Assembly: GCF_901709675.1 (NCBI RefSeq)
Contig: NC_051090.1
Location: 8,389,842 to 8,453,841 of the forward strand
Source of the DNA: Syngnathus acus
Lineage: Eukaryota > Chordata > Actinopteri > Syngnathiformes > Syngnathidae
DNA length: 64,000 nucleotides
Reading direction: 5' to 3'
Both the position numbers and the translations under genes were made by a program. Below are positions 34,901-48,932 of this stretch, in pieces. The notes beneath the pieces were generated by a model. The model worked only from the letters and a program-made list of their open reading frames with translations. It did no database searches and had not been told where the DNA came from. Numbering within the stretch: the stretch's first letter is position 1; every line of letters begins with the position of its first letter.

Positions 34901-36872
34901 TTGCCCAACATATCTGATTCAGTATTGGAGGCATGACTAAACAAGCTTCATATTCAGACAAATGTATCATTTATTGTTACGCTGCCTCCACACCCTTTTC
35001 AGCCCACAAATGTATGGAAAAGTCAAGGTTATGGGTCAAGGGCACACTTTTGAACTTCGACTGAGTTATGAACAGGAAACTGCTGAACAACCACAATTAG
35101 AGACCTTAGTGGAAACAGCAACGTCTTGTGAATGGGTTGTTACAGCTGCAACAACATTAAATCATATCTTTACAAAGTTTGTAAGAAACATAGCCACATG
35201 TATCCTGCATTATAGGATACTGGTAATTTAAGACACAAAAACATGAAACAGTAATTTATTTCTCTTGTTTATAATTGAACAAAAGGTGAGTCTCTAACAA
35301 AGGCCATCGTAATTAAATATAATTAAACAAATAAATCAGTGACAACTGCATTATCGGGGATGGCAGTGCCCCACCGGAGTTTATTTCTTTGTATTTTATA
35401 TCTACTATATACCAGTCAGTCAACTGGGAAAGTAATGCGTGTGAATAAACTTAATTGCCCAGTGAAATATTTAGAGTAATTTTCTTGTGCAAGTCTGTGT
35501 GACTACCAGATGTTTGGTTAGTTGGTTCAACCGTATTTTTCTCATAATCAACGCGTTTCTACTTATTAAGGCAAGTAATAACATGTGCTGTTTCCAGTCA
35601 AGCAGATTCGTAATTGCACGAAAACAGACAAAAACAGAACCTACAACATACATGTACATACGTTCGGTCTGATCATAATACTGCAGTATTATGTTAGTCC
35701 ATAGTCTCCACTTTGCTGCAGCAGGGTTTAGGATTGGGGCTATGTCCAGTCATTAAAGACGCAAAATGCTGACAAAAACAAAATGGCCTAAATTGTCACT
35801 TTTAAAAATCCAATGATTCCTCACTATGTTTCAATCAAATATGCACAGTGACACGTAATAAATGCATGCATCCAGTCTGAAAATTGCAAATATTTTCTGC
35901 ACTCATCTTGTCATAGCAGCACTTCAACAATTATTACTAGCTATCAGAGAGTGATGGCGACATATCTGTAGGAGATTGTGAAGATTAGGTGTCCTTCTAG
36001 ATTAGGGTTGACAGGGTGGCTCAGCTCATCTGCTCTCTCCCCTGGGTATTTACACAGCACTTTGCTTGCCCACAGGTGGCTGATATGCCGTTAGCTGGCC
36101 CTCTGTCACCCCGAAAAGGCTTGTGTGCACATGTGTAAGCTAGGGTGGACGTGCAGGAGGACCAAGCGATAGATGTGGTAGTGTAAAGGTGCTGAAAGGC
36201 AGCTGGGTAATCAATCAAACAGCTAAACCTCTCATGGGTGTGTGCACATTGCAAGCTTACAGTACACAATGGAATGCAGCTCATACACGTGTTCACTTTC
36301 AATAAAATCTGACAGGTTTCCTTTATACGTAAAATGCACAGTGATCCAAGGCTCCAAGTGTCTGCAGATGGAGTTCAACCACAGTCTACCACAGTTCTGA
36401 TTTGCAAATAACCCAACATAGTTTGACTGTAAATATCTAAAAATATATATTTTTCTGTTGCATTTTCAGTCCAACTAAATACAATAGGTGGCTGTCATGT
36501 AGCTTGAATTCCATTTATTCTTACTTGACCACAGCAGCACAGTCAATATAGCTTCCATAGCAGCAAAACAGAGATAAAGCAGAGTACCAGTAAAATTAAC
36601 ATTTTTATCAATGTTACACATCAGTGTTTAGTGAGACATTTTTATTCAGATGGCCCACAAAAAGTTAATTTAAATTCTGTGCAATGAAATAAAATACCAT
36701 CTGGTAAGATCAGATCCGACAGCAGCGATTATTATTAGTAATATACATACAAGTATTTGGCAAAACAAAAGATAAGAACAGCAAGAGTAAATTCTGTCTG
36801 TGCAGCAATGAAACTGTCAAAATAATATTTTACATATTTTTGTTGTAATATTAGTACACTATTTCATGCATA
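31940..36872. other. Intergenic sequence
   Basis: No gene or recognised repeat apart from a C run (34628-34638). The block 34490-34630 is of mixed composition without simple repeats and may be regulatory. Confidence 0.5.
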
Positions 36873-37109
36873 GGCGGCTCGGTGGCGCACTGGGTAGCAC
36901 GTCCGCCTCACAGTTAGGAGGGTGCGGGTTTGATTCCACCTCCGGCCCTCCCTGTGTGGAGTTTGCATGTTCTCCCCGGGCCTGCGTGGGTTTTCTCCGG
37001 GCACTCCGGTTTCCTCCCACATCCCAAAAACATGCTTGGTAGGCCGATTGAAGACTCCAAATTGTCCCTAGGTGTGAGTGCGAGTGCAAATGGTTGTTTG
37101 TCTCTGTGT
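36873..37109 (+). mobile_element. tRNA-derived SINE, 3' truncated
   Basis: The head GGCGGCTCGGTGGCGCACTG is A-box-like and GGGTTTGATTCC is B-box-like. The body GGAGTTTGCATGTTCTCCCC and CCGGTTTCCTCCCACATCCC is widespread in teleosts. It stops after TGTCTCTGTGT, before the usual 3' module. Confidence 0.75.
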
Positions 37110-40100
37110 TGACAGTCACAAGATATTTTATACCTGCCTCAATTTTTGACAGCAAATACAGTAAATTATGTTATATAAGTTATGCACTATTTTGGTAATA
37201 ATTGGCCATTTGTAAAAAAATAATTGGCTTCCATGAATCAGCTCCTGCACAATCTGACTGTAGACATTTTAGCACGTCAAAGGACGAAACCTACATCTGG
37301 AATGATGATTAATTACATGAATGATGGCTCAACTCCAGTTTTACGGGGTTGCTATTGTGCTTGCTCACTGACTGACGTGAATTTGCAGCGCCACTTAACG
37401 GACTTGGGTATTATTATTTACACCTGTGCATTTTATGCCCATGACAAGCCAAAATGCCTGCTATAAAAAAAAACGAAGGCAACTTGGCTGGGATGGTGGC
37501 ACACAGCCAAGTTGAAATAGCGTCTCGGCACCGTAACCGGAGACCTCACAAGCTGAGACGTTGACGGAGCGAGACAGCAAATACCGTGAGAGCAAGCAAT
37601 TGAGAACAACTGACAAACGGCCATAGCACTTGTGAATATTTTCTTTAAAAACTACTGCAAAATGATCTGCTCTGATAAATCACCAACATTGTTTTCGCTA
37701 TAAAATATATATGCATTCACACGCATACCGAGTAATCTAATTAATTATGTAAACGTTTCTATTTCATGCAGTCTATTTACACATGAAAAAAAAAAAAGAA
37801 CTGAACTGCTGATGCACCATTATAATGATACCATTAAAGATCAAACCACAACTATCATTATATGGTTCATGTGGCCCAAAACATTGTATTTAAGTGCTCC
37901 TTTGGGCACATTAGCTGATCATATATGCAGTCATTTAAATGTTCATGTTTATATCATGTACAACATCACCATCTAGAGAATCTTTACCCAGCATCTGGAG
38001 AAAAGGTTCACTGTGAGTAAATAGAAGGGAAAACCTTGACGGCTGTATACATAGTAGTTATGTGTGGATAACGATGCAGACGGGAATCTCATCAGTTCTT
38101 TCAAATTTCAGTTACAAAACATGTCTCAGAGTGGAAGCAGTGTAAAGTTACTTTGAGAAAATCTGTAAAAATTGTATTAAAATGTAAAGCTCTCTGATCA
38201 AGTGCATGTAATTGAGATACTGTTACTCATAAGGATTGAAAAAAAACAAAATACTAAAAATGCATCTTCAGTGATCTGGGATCTAAGGATATCCTCACCT
38301 GAGCACTTCACGGGTCACCAACTCCGGTCTGTGAGGGCACCCATCCTACATAATTTTGATGACTCCCTCCTCCAACATCATGCTTCTGCAGAGCTTGCAG
38401 ATGAGCTGATGATTTGAATTTATGCATAATGATTACTAAACATTTGCTGCAGCATTAAGAGCTTTGTAATGGAAAGTATACAATTTACTACTCTGTGTAC
38501 TTTGATGATATGCAATCATTCTTAAAAATGCAAATGATTCTCCTTAATACTACTGCATGGGTAAACCAGATTAGACTTTGCTATAAAACAAAAAAAGGGC
38601 TGTTTAGTATAGAGGAAAAAAAAACAAGAACAACTTGTTGAAGTCAGAGTTATGTGTGGAGAAGGAGAAGAACTCATGAAGGCATACCACACAATAAACA
38701 TGATGTAAGTTTGTCTTTTATTTGCCCTACATTGCTGATTGTCTTAAAAGCCAAAACAACAATTTTATTCACCGCAATAATTTTTTTTTTTAAAACAGCA
38801 ACTAATACTTGATTGTGACTTATACTTTCCAAATTATGGTAGTTTCTAGCTTTGTGAGCTCTGTTTTTGCTCAGTGTCTTTCAGTTATCCATCAATCTGT
38901 CGACTATCACCTTTGTCTTCCGTTGCATTCTTTTCAAATGTACCTTTTCATCGGCCTAATCACCAAGCTCTCCTGAACCTTCTTTCACCTCGTAGAAAGT
39001 TGAACTTACCCTATTCCTTATGCTTACTAGCCACCACATCAGATTAGTGGTGCAGAATCACACTGCATCACACTAAAAGGTGAACATGAGGTTAAATTAA
39101 TCCTTGTAATTACTTGTATTACTTTTATAAAGGTGGAATTATGGGAAGCTCTTCTGATATTCGATCCTATGTCCACGAAAGTGTATGTTACAAAAAGTCA
39201 ATAAAACTTGAGAATTGAGAACAAAGACTGCTGTGTTGCAAGTACTGTATATCTGGCCAGGCTGTTTAATTTATCTGAGGCCCACCATTGAGGTACACAC
39301 ACTGGAGAGAGCGAGCAGAGGTCAATGTAATTGTCGTGCCCTTGGTCAATATACTCATGTGCCGCTGTGGCAGACAGCCACCACTGAACCATTACGTTGT
39401 GTATCATACATATTGTTTTAAGACAATCATCTCAGCAGCCCCGATGATTCCTAACCTCTGGGCCAAGGTTGGGCCCTCAGAGTCTTGATGTTGATGATTG
39501 ATGCACTGTCCGGTTTGCTTGCTTGCATTCTTGACAAAGTACCTATTTGCCACTGATGGTTAACAGGAACTAACTATCAACACACAAGTATGAAGTATGT
39601 CAGGTTGGACGTACCGAGGTCTAAAAATAACCTGGATGCATAATACCGCCTACTCAACGGTGAGGAAAAGGTAGTCACAGGCAGCCATCTTGTGTTGCCA
39701 CTCGCAAATATAATGGCTCACTGTTGGGTTTGTAGACCCTCTCGTGCTTTAGCAAAATTGTAACAAATTTACATACAATACTAATGGAATTTTAAATGTT
39801 TTCACCCAAGAATGTTCACAGTGTCAAAATGTTTTAATGTTAACCGGTTTATCGTCTTTATGGGACTCCCAGAGAACGTACGTCTTATATACAGTATTTA
39901 ACAAAGATTTTATTTTGGCAACAGTTTGACATTTCCATTACTTAATGGTACCAAATGTGAGTTCAACTAGCATCCCACCAAGTATTGGGTTCTCCCTCAG
40001 AGGTTCTACTGTTCTACTCAATGTCTTCTTCATTAAACTATTCATTATAAAGGCTTTAATGATGGCGGTAGGAAAAGTCAGGGAATTCTCAGACCTTAGG

Positions 40101-42950
40101 ACATGGCCTTGAACAATAAAAATATGGAAATACAGAAAGCAGACACGGGAAATGGGATCTCCCTGATCTTTGCCACTGATGTCGAGTTTGCAGATTATTA
40201 TCTCATTATCTATCGCTTGCAACACAGGAAATCCAAACATTGTCCCCTTTTTTTCCCCTTTCTTTTATTCCTTCCTTCTCAGCTTACCCCCAAGACCAGT
40301 ATGTCAACGTGGAGGCAAGTGGGGAGACGGGTAATTATGGAAGCATTATGCAAATCACTGCCGCTTGTGGGAATCGTGTGTATTTAAACCTTCATGCTGT
40401 TCCCTTGTTTTGCCTCTATGTACGCTTGCTCATTAGTGAGGGAAATGCTCTAAATCGGGTCGCACAGGAAGGAGTAACAACATTTGCAACATCAGTTGGC
40501 TTGTTGGCTTTTTATTTTTTATTTTTTTTTAATCTATCGCTGTCTTTGGTCAGGCTACCAAAACTGTGGGGCACTGCTTTTACCGTAATGGAGGGTCCCT
40601 GTGCATGGCACATGTGTAGCCCTAATGAAAGGTAGAATCTATCAGAGGAGAAATAGACATGGAAAAAAGCTCTCCTGTAAAGGTGCTACACCAAAAGTTA
40701 AAATTGGTATGTGTGCACAGGTCTTGTAGCTCAGATACACTTCTCCGTTTCCCCTTGGTACACCTTCGCCATCACCTCATCTTGCTTTTGATCACTGCCC
40801 TTTTTATTCACAGGATTCACTCCTGTGATTTTACACACCCACACAAACACAGAAGCACGGTGTTTTCTCTTCTTTCTTTTTTCCTTACTCCCTGGGTACG
40901 AGACTTTGATCTTCATCACAGACCAAGACATCTTTCCCCTCTTTCTTGATGCCCCTATGTTATTCATCGTCTGCGATACATCACATGAACTCTGAGTTCT
41001 TCTGACTCTTGTGTTGTATAGTTTTACTCCATAAACAGTTTTGATGATCGCGGTGAGTCAAACTACAGCATCACATACAGTAGCGGAACCTTTAAGTTTT
41101 GGATCTAATCACATAAATTTAACTACAATCACAATGCAATTTAAAAACAAGGTACACTTGCACATTTAATTTACTTTTAAGTGTCCTTATGAGTCTCCAT
41201 CCCAGCAAGTTTACAAGTAACAATTTAAATTCACCCAAAGGGAGAGGAAAATTTGAATGAATGAATTTGATTTGCTTCAAACATGTAAACTATACATCAT
41301 CAATCAAATAAAGACAAAAATAAAAAAAAAAACAGGGTGAGAGTAATTTAAATGATGACTTTGTATAAATACTAGGGATAAACTTTGCAAACTGAAATAT
41401 CTACTGCTGTTAGAGGAAGCCTCTGAAATCTTGTGAATATACATTAAAAAAAAAAAACAGGCTGTGAATAAGATACAGATTCCAGCTAATCTTGCCATTG
41501 CAGATTTAAATAATCACATTTTGCACTGTTGCAACTTTGTGTGTACATGCAGCGCTCCTTCCTTAATTAGGAAACGCTTATCATTTGAGCCGCTGAGGGA
41601 TCACTGCAGGTACCTGACACATACACTATGCATTGTGCATTTATTTATCCTCTTATCTAACAAGCAAAACACAGCTTTGGATCAGAGTCAAGGGTGGATA
41701 AAGTCCTCCCAGATACGATGTAGGCATAATTTGCACAATAATATGAACTTCAATTGTGATGTTTTCGATTTGCATGCATTGATTCGATGCAAAATATGTG
41801 CATGTTAAGATGTCATACTTTCAACATCACTGGCTGAAAAAATTACGACAGGCTTTGTACTACTTTTCAGAAAGTTAAATAACCGACTGGAGGTTACCAA
41901 AAACACATTATGATTTTATTTTTAAATTCTTCCCAACATGAGAGAACTCTGCCTTTGAATTAGCTCTGCCAAATGCCTGTGCTGCTTTACTTGATTGGAA
42001 ACAATCAATGAAGAAATAGAGTGAATCTGGCACAAGCTCAAATGACTTTCCTCTAGCAGCATTTAAATGAGGCCTAAAAAAAGTTAAGGAATTAAGAGGT
42101 GAGCAAGCAGGATGGAGATGAATGGAACGAATATCACAGGGTGCTGTGTTTTACATCAGTCCCTCTAATTCCCCAAAGCGTTAGACATTGCCAGTAACCA
42201 TGGTAACAATGACAAGGCAGGGCAGAGCAAGAAGTACATATAAAAGTGAGCTGTGGGCAAGAATGAAAAATGAGTTGAAGGTATGAAGACAGAGGCAAAC
42301 TCTTTCAGACAAAAATGAGAGGGGAATGACCCAAAGAGAAACTGTCTGAGAAGGCAGGCGTAAACAAGCAGAGGCATGACACAGACAGGTAATCACCTCA
42401 AAGGCCTGACCCAGAGCTAACACCGGGTTTTTCCGGCTGTGGGGAAACTTGAGCCCTATGAGGACACTTGAATGTGTCAAGTCTGAAGGGAAGCAGTTTC
42501 ACAGACACCCCTGAGCTGCGGAAAGGTCCTCTATTTGACAAATTTGCCTCTCTTGGATGCAAAAAAGGATCTCCAAGTACCCACTTCACAGCATAGATAT
42601 GCTTCTGCCATGGCAAGACTCTGGTGCGTGACATATATTGAAAGGGGATGAAACAAGCCGCTTTAATTAGCCTTGACTGAACTCGAATGTGACAACTACT
42701 GTGGCACAGGCCTTGCTCGAGCAGATCAAAATTGCCAACATCCGGTCTGCGCATCCATGGCTGACATCAGCAAGTATACAGTGCACGCCTATCCATGCAC
42801 TGTTTCTCTGGTCATTGTAATTTACCATAGTAAACGTCACAGACACATTCCATATACATTTGAAGCAATAAATGGAAATAAATATTTACTTGAAATCCAA
42901 TCACTCCTGCTTTGCCGTTCCTGCTTCCCTGTGTTTAGTTCCAACTATCT
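37110..42950. other. Intergenic sequence
   Basis: No gene recognised. Contains a 10-bp hairpin at 37481-37513 and simple A/T runs. Confidence 0.5.
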
Positions 42951-43256
42951 CATAGGTGTCAAACTCAAGGGCCGGGGGCCAGATACGGCCCGGCACATCA
43001 TTTTATGTGGCCCCCAAAGACAAATACGAAAACTGCAAATTGTCTTCACTTTTAAGGAAATAGATATTGCTTGAAATGTTTGTTAACATTCATCTTTTTT
43101 GAACAGTTTTAGTCTCCAGTTTCAAACCTAGTTATTTATCAGTTTGTTGTGTAGCCTATACTGTTTATAATAAAAGGCGTTGACGGTCATAATGGCCCTC
43201 CGAAGAAAATTATGACTACGATGCAGCCCGCGACAAAAATGAGTTTGACACCCCTG
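42951..43256. mobile_element. Non-autonomous hAT-like element with perfect target-site duplication
   Basis: 306 bp from CATAGGTGTCAAACTC to GAGTTTGACACCCCTG, near-complementary ends. The 8-bp sequence aactatct flanks both sides exactly (42943-42950, 43257-43264). The interior has the GGGGGCCAGATACGGCCC block shared with 10274-10674. No transposase coding. Confidence 0.88.
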
Positions 43257-43264
43257 AACTATCT

Positions 43265-46200
43265 GCACCCCAACCCCACACACCCACCCCGTGTTACAGA
43301 CAGTCTTGACAAAATTACCATGGGATGAGCTTCTGAATGACAATGGAAAAAAATTAATTGTTTTCATAAGGTCTTTACAACATCAGAAAGCCTTTGATAT
43401 ACAAACTAGCACAAGTGATGCTGCTTTTATTTTTATGGAAGGACAAATAACCATAAAAGCTTGTGAAACTACAAACTTTCCTGAGTTTTGTTTAACTGAA
43501 GGTCATCTGTGATAGCTGGAAGGCTCAATATGGATCCTGGATAAGTTCTATATGCAGAAGGAGTCAGCCTTGCTTCTAGCCCTTGCCGATAGATTTTCTG
43601 ACGCTTTGACTGTAGTCATCCAGAACTTATCTCTGGACCTAAATTAATGAATAAATCAAATTATTATAGTTTTGATCAGTTTGTTCTAACATGTCACCGA
43701 ATGACCTCATTGCTTAACAATTATTCCATTTTACAAGGGCTAACATAATGATGGTTTCCATAGTGTGACGCCAGTGTGACCGCAAAAGCCAGATAAATGA
43801 GTGGAATGGAGAAGGCTGGAGACAGATTAGGATAAGTGTATTTAATGATGAGCACCTAAAGCATGCTCTCTTCCTCATACATACACACACATACAGATGC
43901 ATGCGTTGACACACACGTTTTGTGCAAGCCTGGTGAATGCGCCCAGGGCTGTCAAATACTTGCTTAGCAGTTTGCTGCTAACTTCCTTCTCCAGCTCTTA
44001 ATCCTCTCCTTTCCTCATCTGGCAGGACTGGGATCTTTCAGTAATTCGTCTGCAGTATTTTCCAGTAAGGTGTGTACTCTTGCATGCGCTTGTGTGTGTG
44101 TGTTTGAATACATTCATTATTTTAACCACATTCAGAGATCTCACTGTAAAAAATAATGCACATTTGTTTCTAGGTACTTCTAAATGCTGCAGAGCTGAAC
44201 AATCTGACTCATTTAACTGAATGCAGTCATATTCCACTGCATTCATTTACATTATGGACATTATAACGAGGGTGCCAACAGCCACATAGAAAACTAATTG
44301 TTTTTTTCCTAATGCAGATGAAGGTTTAGTGGCCCACTTGACCCTGATTGGATTGGTCGTGCACACTCTCCTGCTCAACTGAGGTGATAGTAAATATTTT
44401 ACACAATGAATCTACTTTATTTTGTTTTTGTTTCATTTATTGAAGTTTGATCGTAAATAAAAGTATTTTTTTAAATATTATTTACCAGTGATCTGCAGTT
44501 AGTGTGAATAAAATAATCCTACTGTGCATTTGTCTGAAAAGGGGAATGGACAGTATCTTACATTGCCATTCAAATTTCCATTAGAGCGACAATCGATGTG
44601 TTCCATTTAATGGTTTGACGGCTAAAATGAGTCCAGATTATAATTAGTATCATATGGAAGACCTAGTAATGTTGAGTAACTGCTGTGACATGCCTTTGAG
44701 CCACATATCCTAAACACTTTGATGGACACAGAGAGCCTGTCAGCTTGACAAACAGATGTGTCTTTGTCAAGTCACTCACTCACAATCACAGGATCACATT
44801 CTTTGAACGACTGCCCTTTTGAAAAATACATCAGTCAGCAGACAGTCCATTTTTAAGCTGCTCGTGATTGATTTATTTAAAAAAAAAGGTTGCTCTCATT
44901 TATGGTAGCTCAATTAGTTAGTACTAATCATAGTTTCAATCCAAAAATACTGTATATTGTTTAAAGTATCTTGATCCGATTACAACACTCTTCCAGTAAG
45001 AAATAAAACATTTATTGGGTGTTGTCTGAAAATAGCAAAAGCATATTTTCCTAGACATTTCAGTCATAGGTGCCAGATTCTTCAAGGTCCAAGGTTCCAG
45101 TGTGCAATCCACCACATCTAATCATTTTCAATAGTGCATTACACTGATCCTTAATGTCCATTTTAAATCCACTTGGGACAAGTGTGAAGGTAATTTAACT
45201 GTACCACCACATGCAAGTAGGCTGCTAACAATTAATATATGAGAGGTGGAGTTAAGGGTTGGAAATGCTTTAAGACAAATTTAAGTCCTTATGCAGTTTG
45301 CTTTGTGTACTAGAGAAACATAGATAGAATTAGAAATAGAATTAGCCCAGTTGTTTTGGTATGATTGATCCCTGTGGCATGTTTGATCGCTTTATTTATT
45401 AATTCAAGATAAGGTTAATGTACATCTAATGTAGCCGTGACTATGCTTTTTGATTGTCATCGACTCCAGATTACAATCATTAATTCGTTCTCTTATGCGG
45501 GTCACTCTATATGCGGCTGATGTTAGTCATTTAATTCTCGAGTGAAGACGACTGAGTGATATGGGAATAGTCCACGCTCATCTCCATACCTCTCATGCCT
45601 GTAGCGGATGATTACCTTTCTCACTCTCCCCCCATGTTCAGCCTCTTTCGATGTCAAGTTGTCAGTGGGAAACTCTCAAGGGAGATGTATCGCTCAAGGC
45701 GGTACAAGAAACGATGTATAATACTCAGTGTCTCGTTCTCACTCCCCTCATCTTCTCTTGTTCTGTTGTTGTCACTTTTCCTCTCAATGAGAACAATGGG
45801 TACCGGACTGATAGGAGTGCCACTGAACTGGGAGTTTACACTGATAACGATTTTATGTTCATGCTGTTTGCCGGATTTACTAAGCTCCTCTATTTAGTAA
45901 GGAGCGTTTAAATCAGCAAATCAAGAATATGCTTCATAACCTATTGTATAACAGAGGACAGTATCATAAAAATATACAAAGATTAAGCACAACCATCAGA
46001 AGCATTGAGGGTTGTAATTTCTAGATATTCTCCAAAACAACAATACACAAAAACAATGTATGAAGGTGTTAACCAAAAAATGAGTGACGAGTAGACAACA
46101 AAATTCAACAATCGGCAAAACAGAGCGAAGCACTTTTTTTCCGGCTCAGAAATGCCTAGACTATAATAATCGGGGATATTTTAGTTGAGGGAGGAGGGTG

Positions 46201-48846
46201 CGTTAAGGCTCATTAGAAAGTGTTACCAAAATAAATTTTGAATAAGTCAAGCTTGTAGACAACAAAAAACAAATGAAACCAACCACAGCACCAACAAGAC
46301 TGGATTCCATTTCTCAACCCTTGCATTATATGTTTTTCTTTGCTCTCTTTGTTTCACAAGGCTTCTAGCATTTTTTGTCACTGGCTATTGTGCTGTGCTA
46401 CAATGAAACATTTGCAGATACTGTACTATGTTCAAAGAAACGGTGAATGGGGTGGGGGGGGGTGAAGCAAGACTCAGTGATTGCTTGAAAGAGGAATGTT
46501 GATGCACCAACAAATTCCACGCTTAATGTCAAATAAAACAAGTAATCAATCCCTTTGATTTTTTTATCCCTTAGACAGTTTTGGGACTTTGAAATTGTTT
46601 ATGTACTTGACCCTGTGATGATATGGTTAATTTAAGTTTAATTAATTTATTATCTAAAGTGTTTCTGTGATATGTCAACATGACATACAAAAACAAGCAC
46701 AATGCCCATGGGGAAACTAAAAGATGTGCTTTTCTGAGAAATGCTACAGCCTTTTTTACCTTAAGATTTTATAAAGATTTAGGTCAAATTAATAAAGAAC
46801 ATATGGTCGTCAGATTTTCTGCAGAAGTGAATGTCATTGATAATAATATAAAGCTCACATTAGAGCTGTATATTCTCAAAATCCCATAAACAGATGGCGG
46901 CTGGAGTGAGTGCAGTCATTAACACATAACTGGAACTTTCACCGTTGGAAAAAGAGGAACTCGGTTATAAATAAAATGAATGTGAATCTGTGCTAGGTCC
47001 GTTTTCCAACCTGAGAAGCAGTTGAATCATGGAATATATAGTGATCCAATGGACCTACTTAATTTTATAGGGAAAACAATCTCGGATTTTCTCCTTGTAG
47101 AGACATCAAACATTGAAACACATGAATTGTTTTAGATTTTATTTTATAAAGACTTAATGCTTCCCTGCACATTGTGTTTTTCAGACCGAGACCTCTCCAG
47201 CTGACAATAGACAATCCTAAAGACAACTGCAGCTCAGCAGCACAGCTTATTTCGGATTTTCATGTGGAAAACCTTTCAATTTGTTATGCTTATTTGCAGA
47301 TGTGGGCATGACAGTAAATTTGTCTGCGGCCAGACTACCTGTTTGTCATCTTCAGTTCATTATTTAAACCGTATTGACGTGATCACCAAATTCGACTTCG
47401 TCAGGACCATCCGATTTTCCTCTTCTTCGCCGGCGGAGCTTCAGCGTTCGAGAATCAGGGAGGAGGATGTTTCAACACTGGAATGCAGCTGACTGAGTTA
47501 CTAAATTTTGCAGACAACTGACCTAGAGAAGGTTCACAAACCATTTTTGCAACAGTTTGGTACAGAAAAGGTAAACGTTTTTCCCTACTGGTTTACAATA
47601 TTACATTTTATTGGCAATGATGGTGCAAAATAACATATTTTCAGCATGATCGCTTGACATTGTGTCATAAAGAGCAAAAATGATAGTGACAATGGCCAGC
47701 TATATATCATGTTGCAAAATTCTTGATGATAGCGATGTTCTCGTCAGTCGGCCAAGTCAAACAGAGCGGTTTGGGGCCTGGAGCGTACAGATAGCTCCAG
47801 CATTGCTCCAGCCTATAACCTCACATCATTATTCCTCCCTTTCCTCACTGCCTGTCTGATGTATCACCCTCATAGCTGGAATCACAAGAACTGCGGAGTG
47901 TCCCACAGCTAGAGATGACACCAGATAAGCTGAAATCATAGCCTCCCTATATATTAGGGAGTCAAAGTCATACTGAGCTTATTCTGAGGTCTAAATTTGC
48001 ATTTTAAATTAAACAGACCAGGATGGACTAGTGATACGTGAAAGGCTTAAAACAAGGATCTATTAATCAAGATGAAAGGGGGAACTACTGTGATGCATAT
48101 TGGTGTTTTAGACTCGGAACACAGAAACAAACTGGCTACTATCTTAGAGAAATATGCTTATGCATTATGCAGCATTTGGACGAGTCAGTGTTTTCTCTCG
48201 CTGTATAATGAAGTAGCAAGGCAGAAAAACTAGGAAGCCATACTACAATGTTTCAAACAGGTACTGTATATAATCTCACTTGTATTGAAATAATCTGTCA
48301 GTCCTATGGTCATATTTTTTTTCTGTAGTTTACATCATTGAATGCTTTTTTTTAATGTCTAATGCAATTTTAGTGTTTAGCAAATACAGAGTCATTTTAC
48401 AAGTGAGTCACTGATGGTGTAGTGGTCGACTGTCTGCCTGTGCCTTTTATATAGACAGGCCAGTATCACAATAAAGAAAGAAGAAAAAAAATCCAGTACA
48501 TGCTTTGTGTCCCTTCTGAAATACAGTGTTAGTTCTAAGGAGTTTGCCTTAACTCTTTCACCGTAGAAAAGGACTTCCGTCATGATTACTCAAGATGATC
48601 ATGGATATTTAACATGCATCTCAGTGATATGCTTTGGGCTCTATGTCAAATTTGAACATGAATGCAGATTTAAAAAAATAAACAAACACGGTGCTAACGC
48701 AACCTCCAGTGGCATTGAAGCAGTCTATCATAATGCTTCTGGTATTTTTATGGAATAAGAAGAAACTGTTGCACATCATTTATTCCTTCAAAAAAAGGCA
48801 AAGTGTGGTTCTGAATTTCCCCCCGGAGCTCAATTAAGGATCTAGT
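43265..48846. other. Intergenic sequence
   Basis: AT-rich, with no gene recognised. A tRNA-like SINE head may lie at 48408-48440. Confidence 0.5.
48408..48440 (+). mobile_element. Possible truncated SINE head
   Basis: TCACTGATGGTGTAGTGGTC followed by GACTGTCTGCCTGTG resembles the A-box part of the head seen at 31715. No B box or body follows. Confidence 0.3.
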
Positions 48847-48932
48847 ATCCATCCATCCATCCATCCATCCATCCATCCATCCATCCATCCATCCATCCAT
48901 CCATCCATCCATCCATCCATCCATCCATCCAT
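48847..48932. repeat. (ATCC)n microsatellite
   Basis: About 21 uninterrupted ATCC units. On the other strand this is the GGAT repeat type of SINE/L2 tails. Confidence 0.95.

Noticed and set aside
31715-37109. The SINEs at 31715 and 36873 as two halves of one split element
   Set aside because: The first has its own tRNA-like head and B box, so they are two separate insertions that share a module type.
37481-37513. Hairpin with perfect 10-bp stem and 13-base loop
   Set aside because: A stem this short is expected by chance in 64 kb and is too short for a microRNA precursor.
42673-43074. 133-codon frame
   Set aside because: Its second half lies in the hAT-like element at 42951-43256 and no known motif is visible.
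48847-48932. Regular short repeats as a CRISPR array
   Set aside because: They are a pure 4-bp microsatellite without spacers, in an animal genome.
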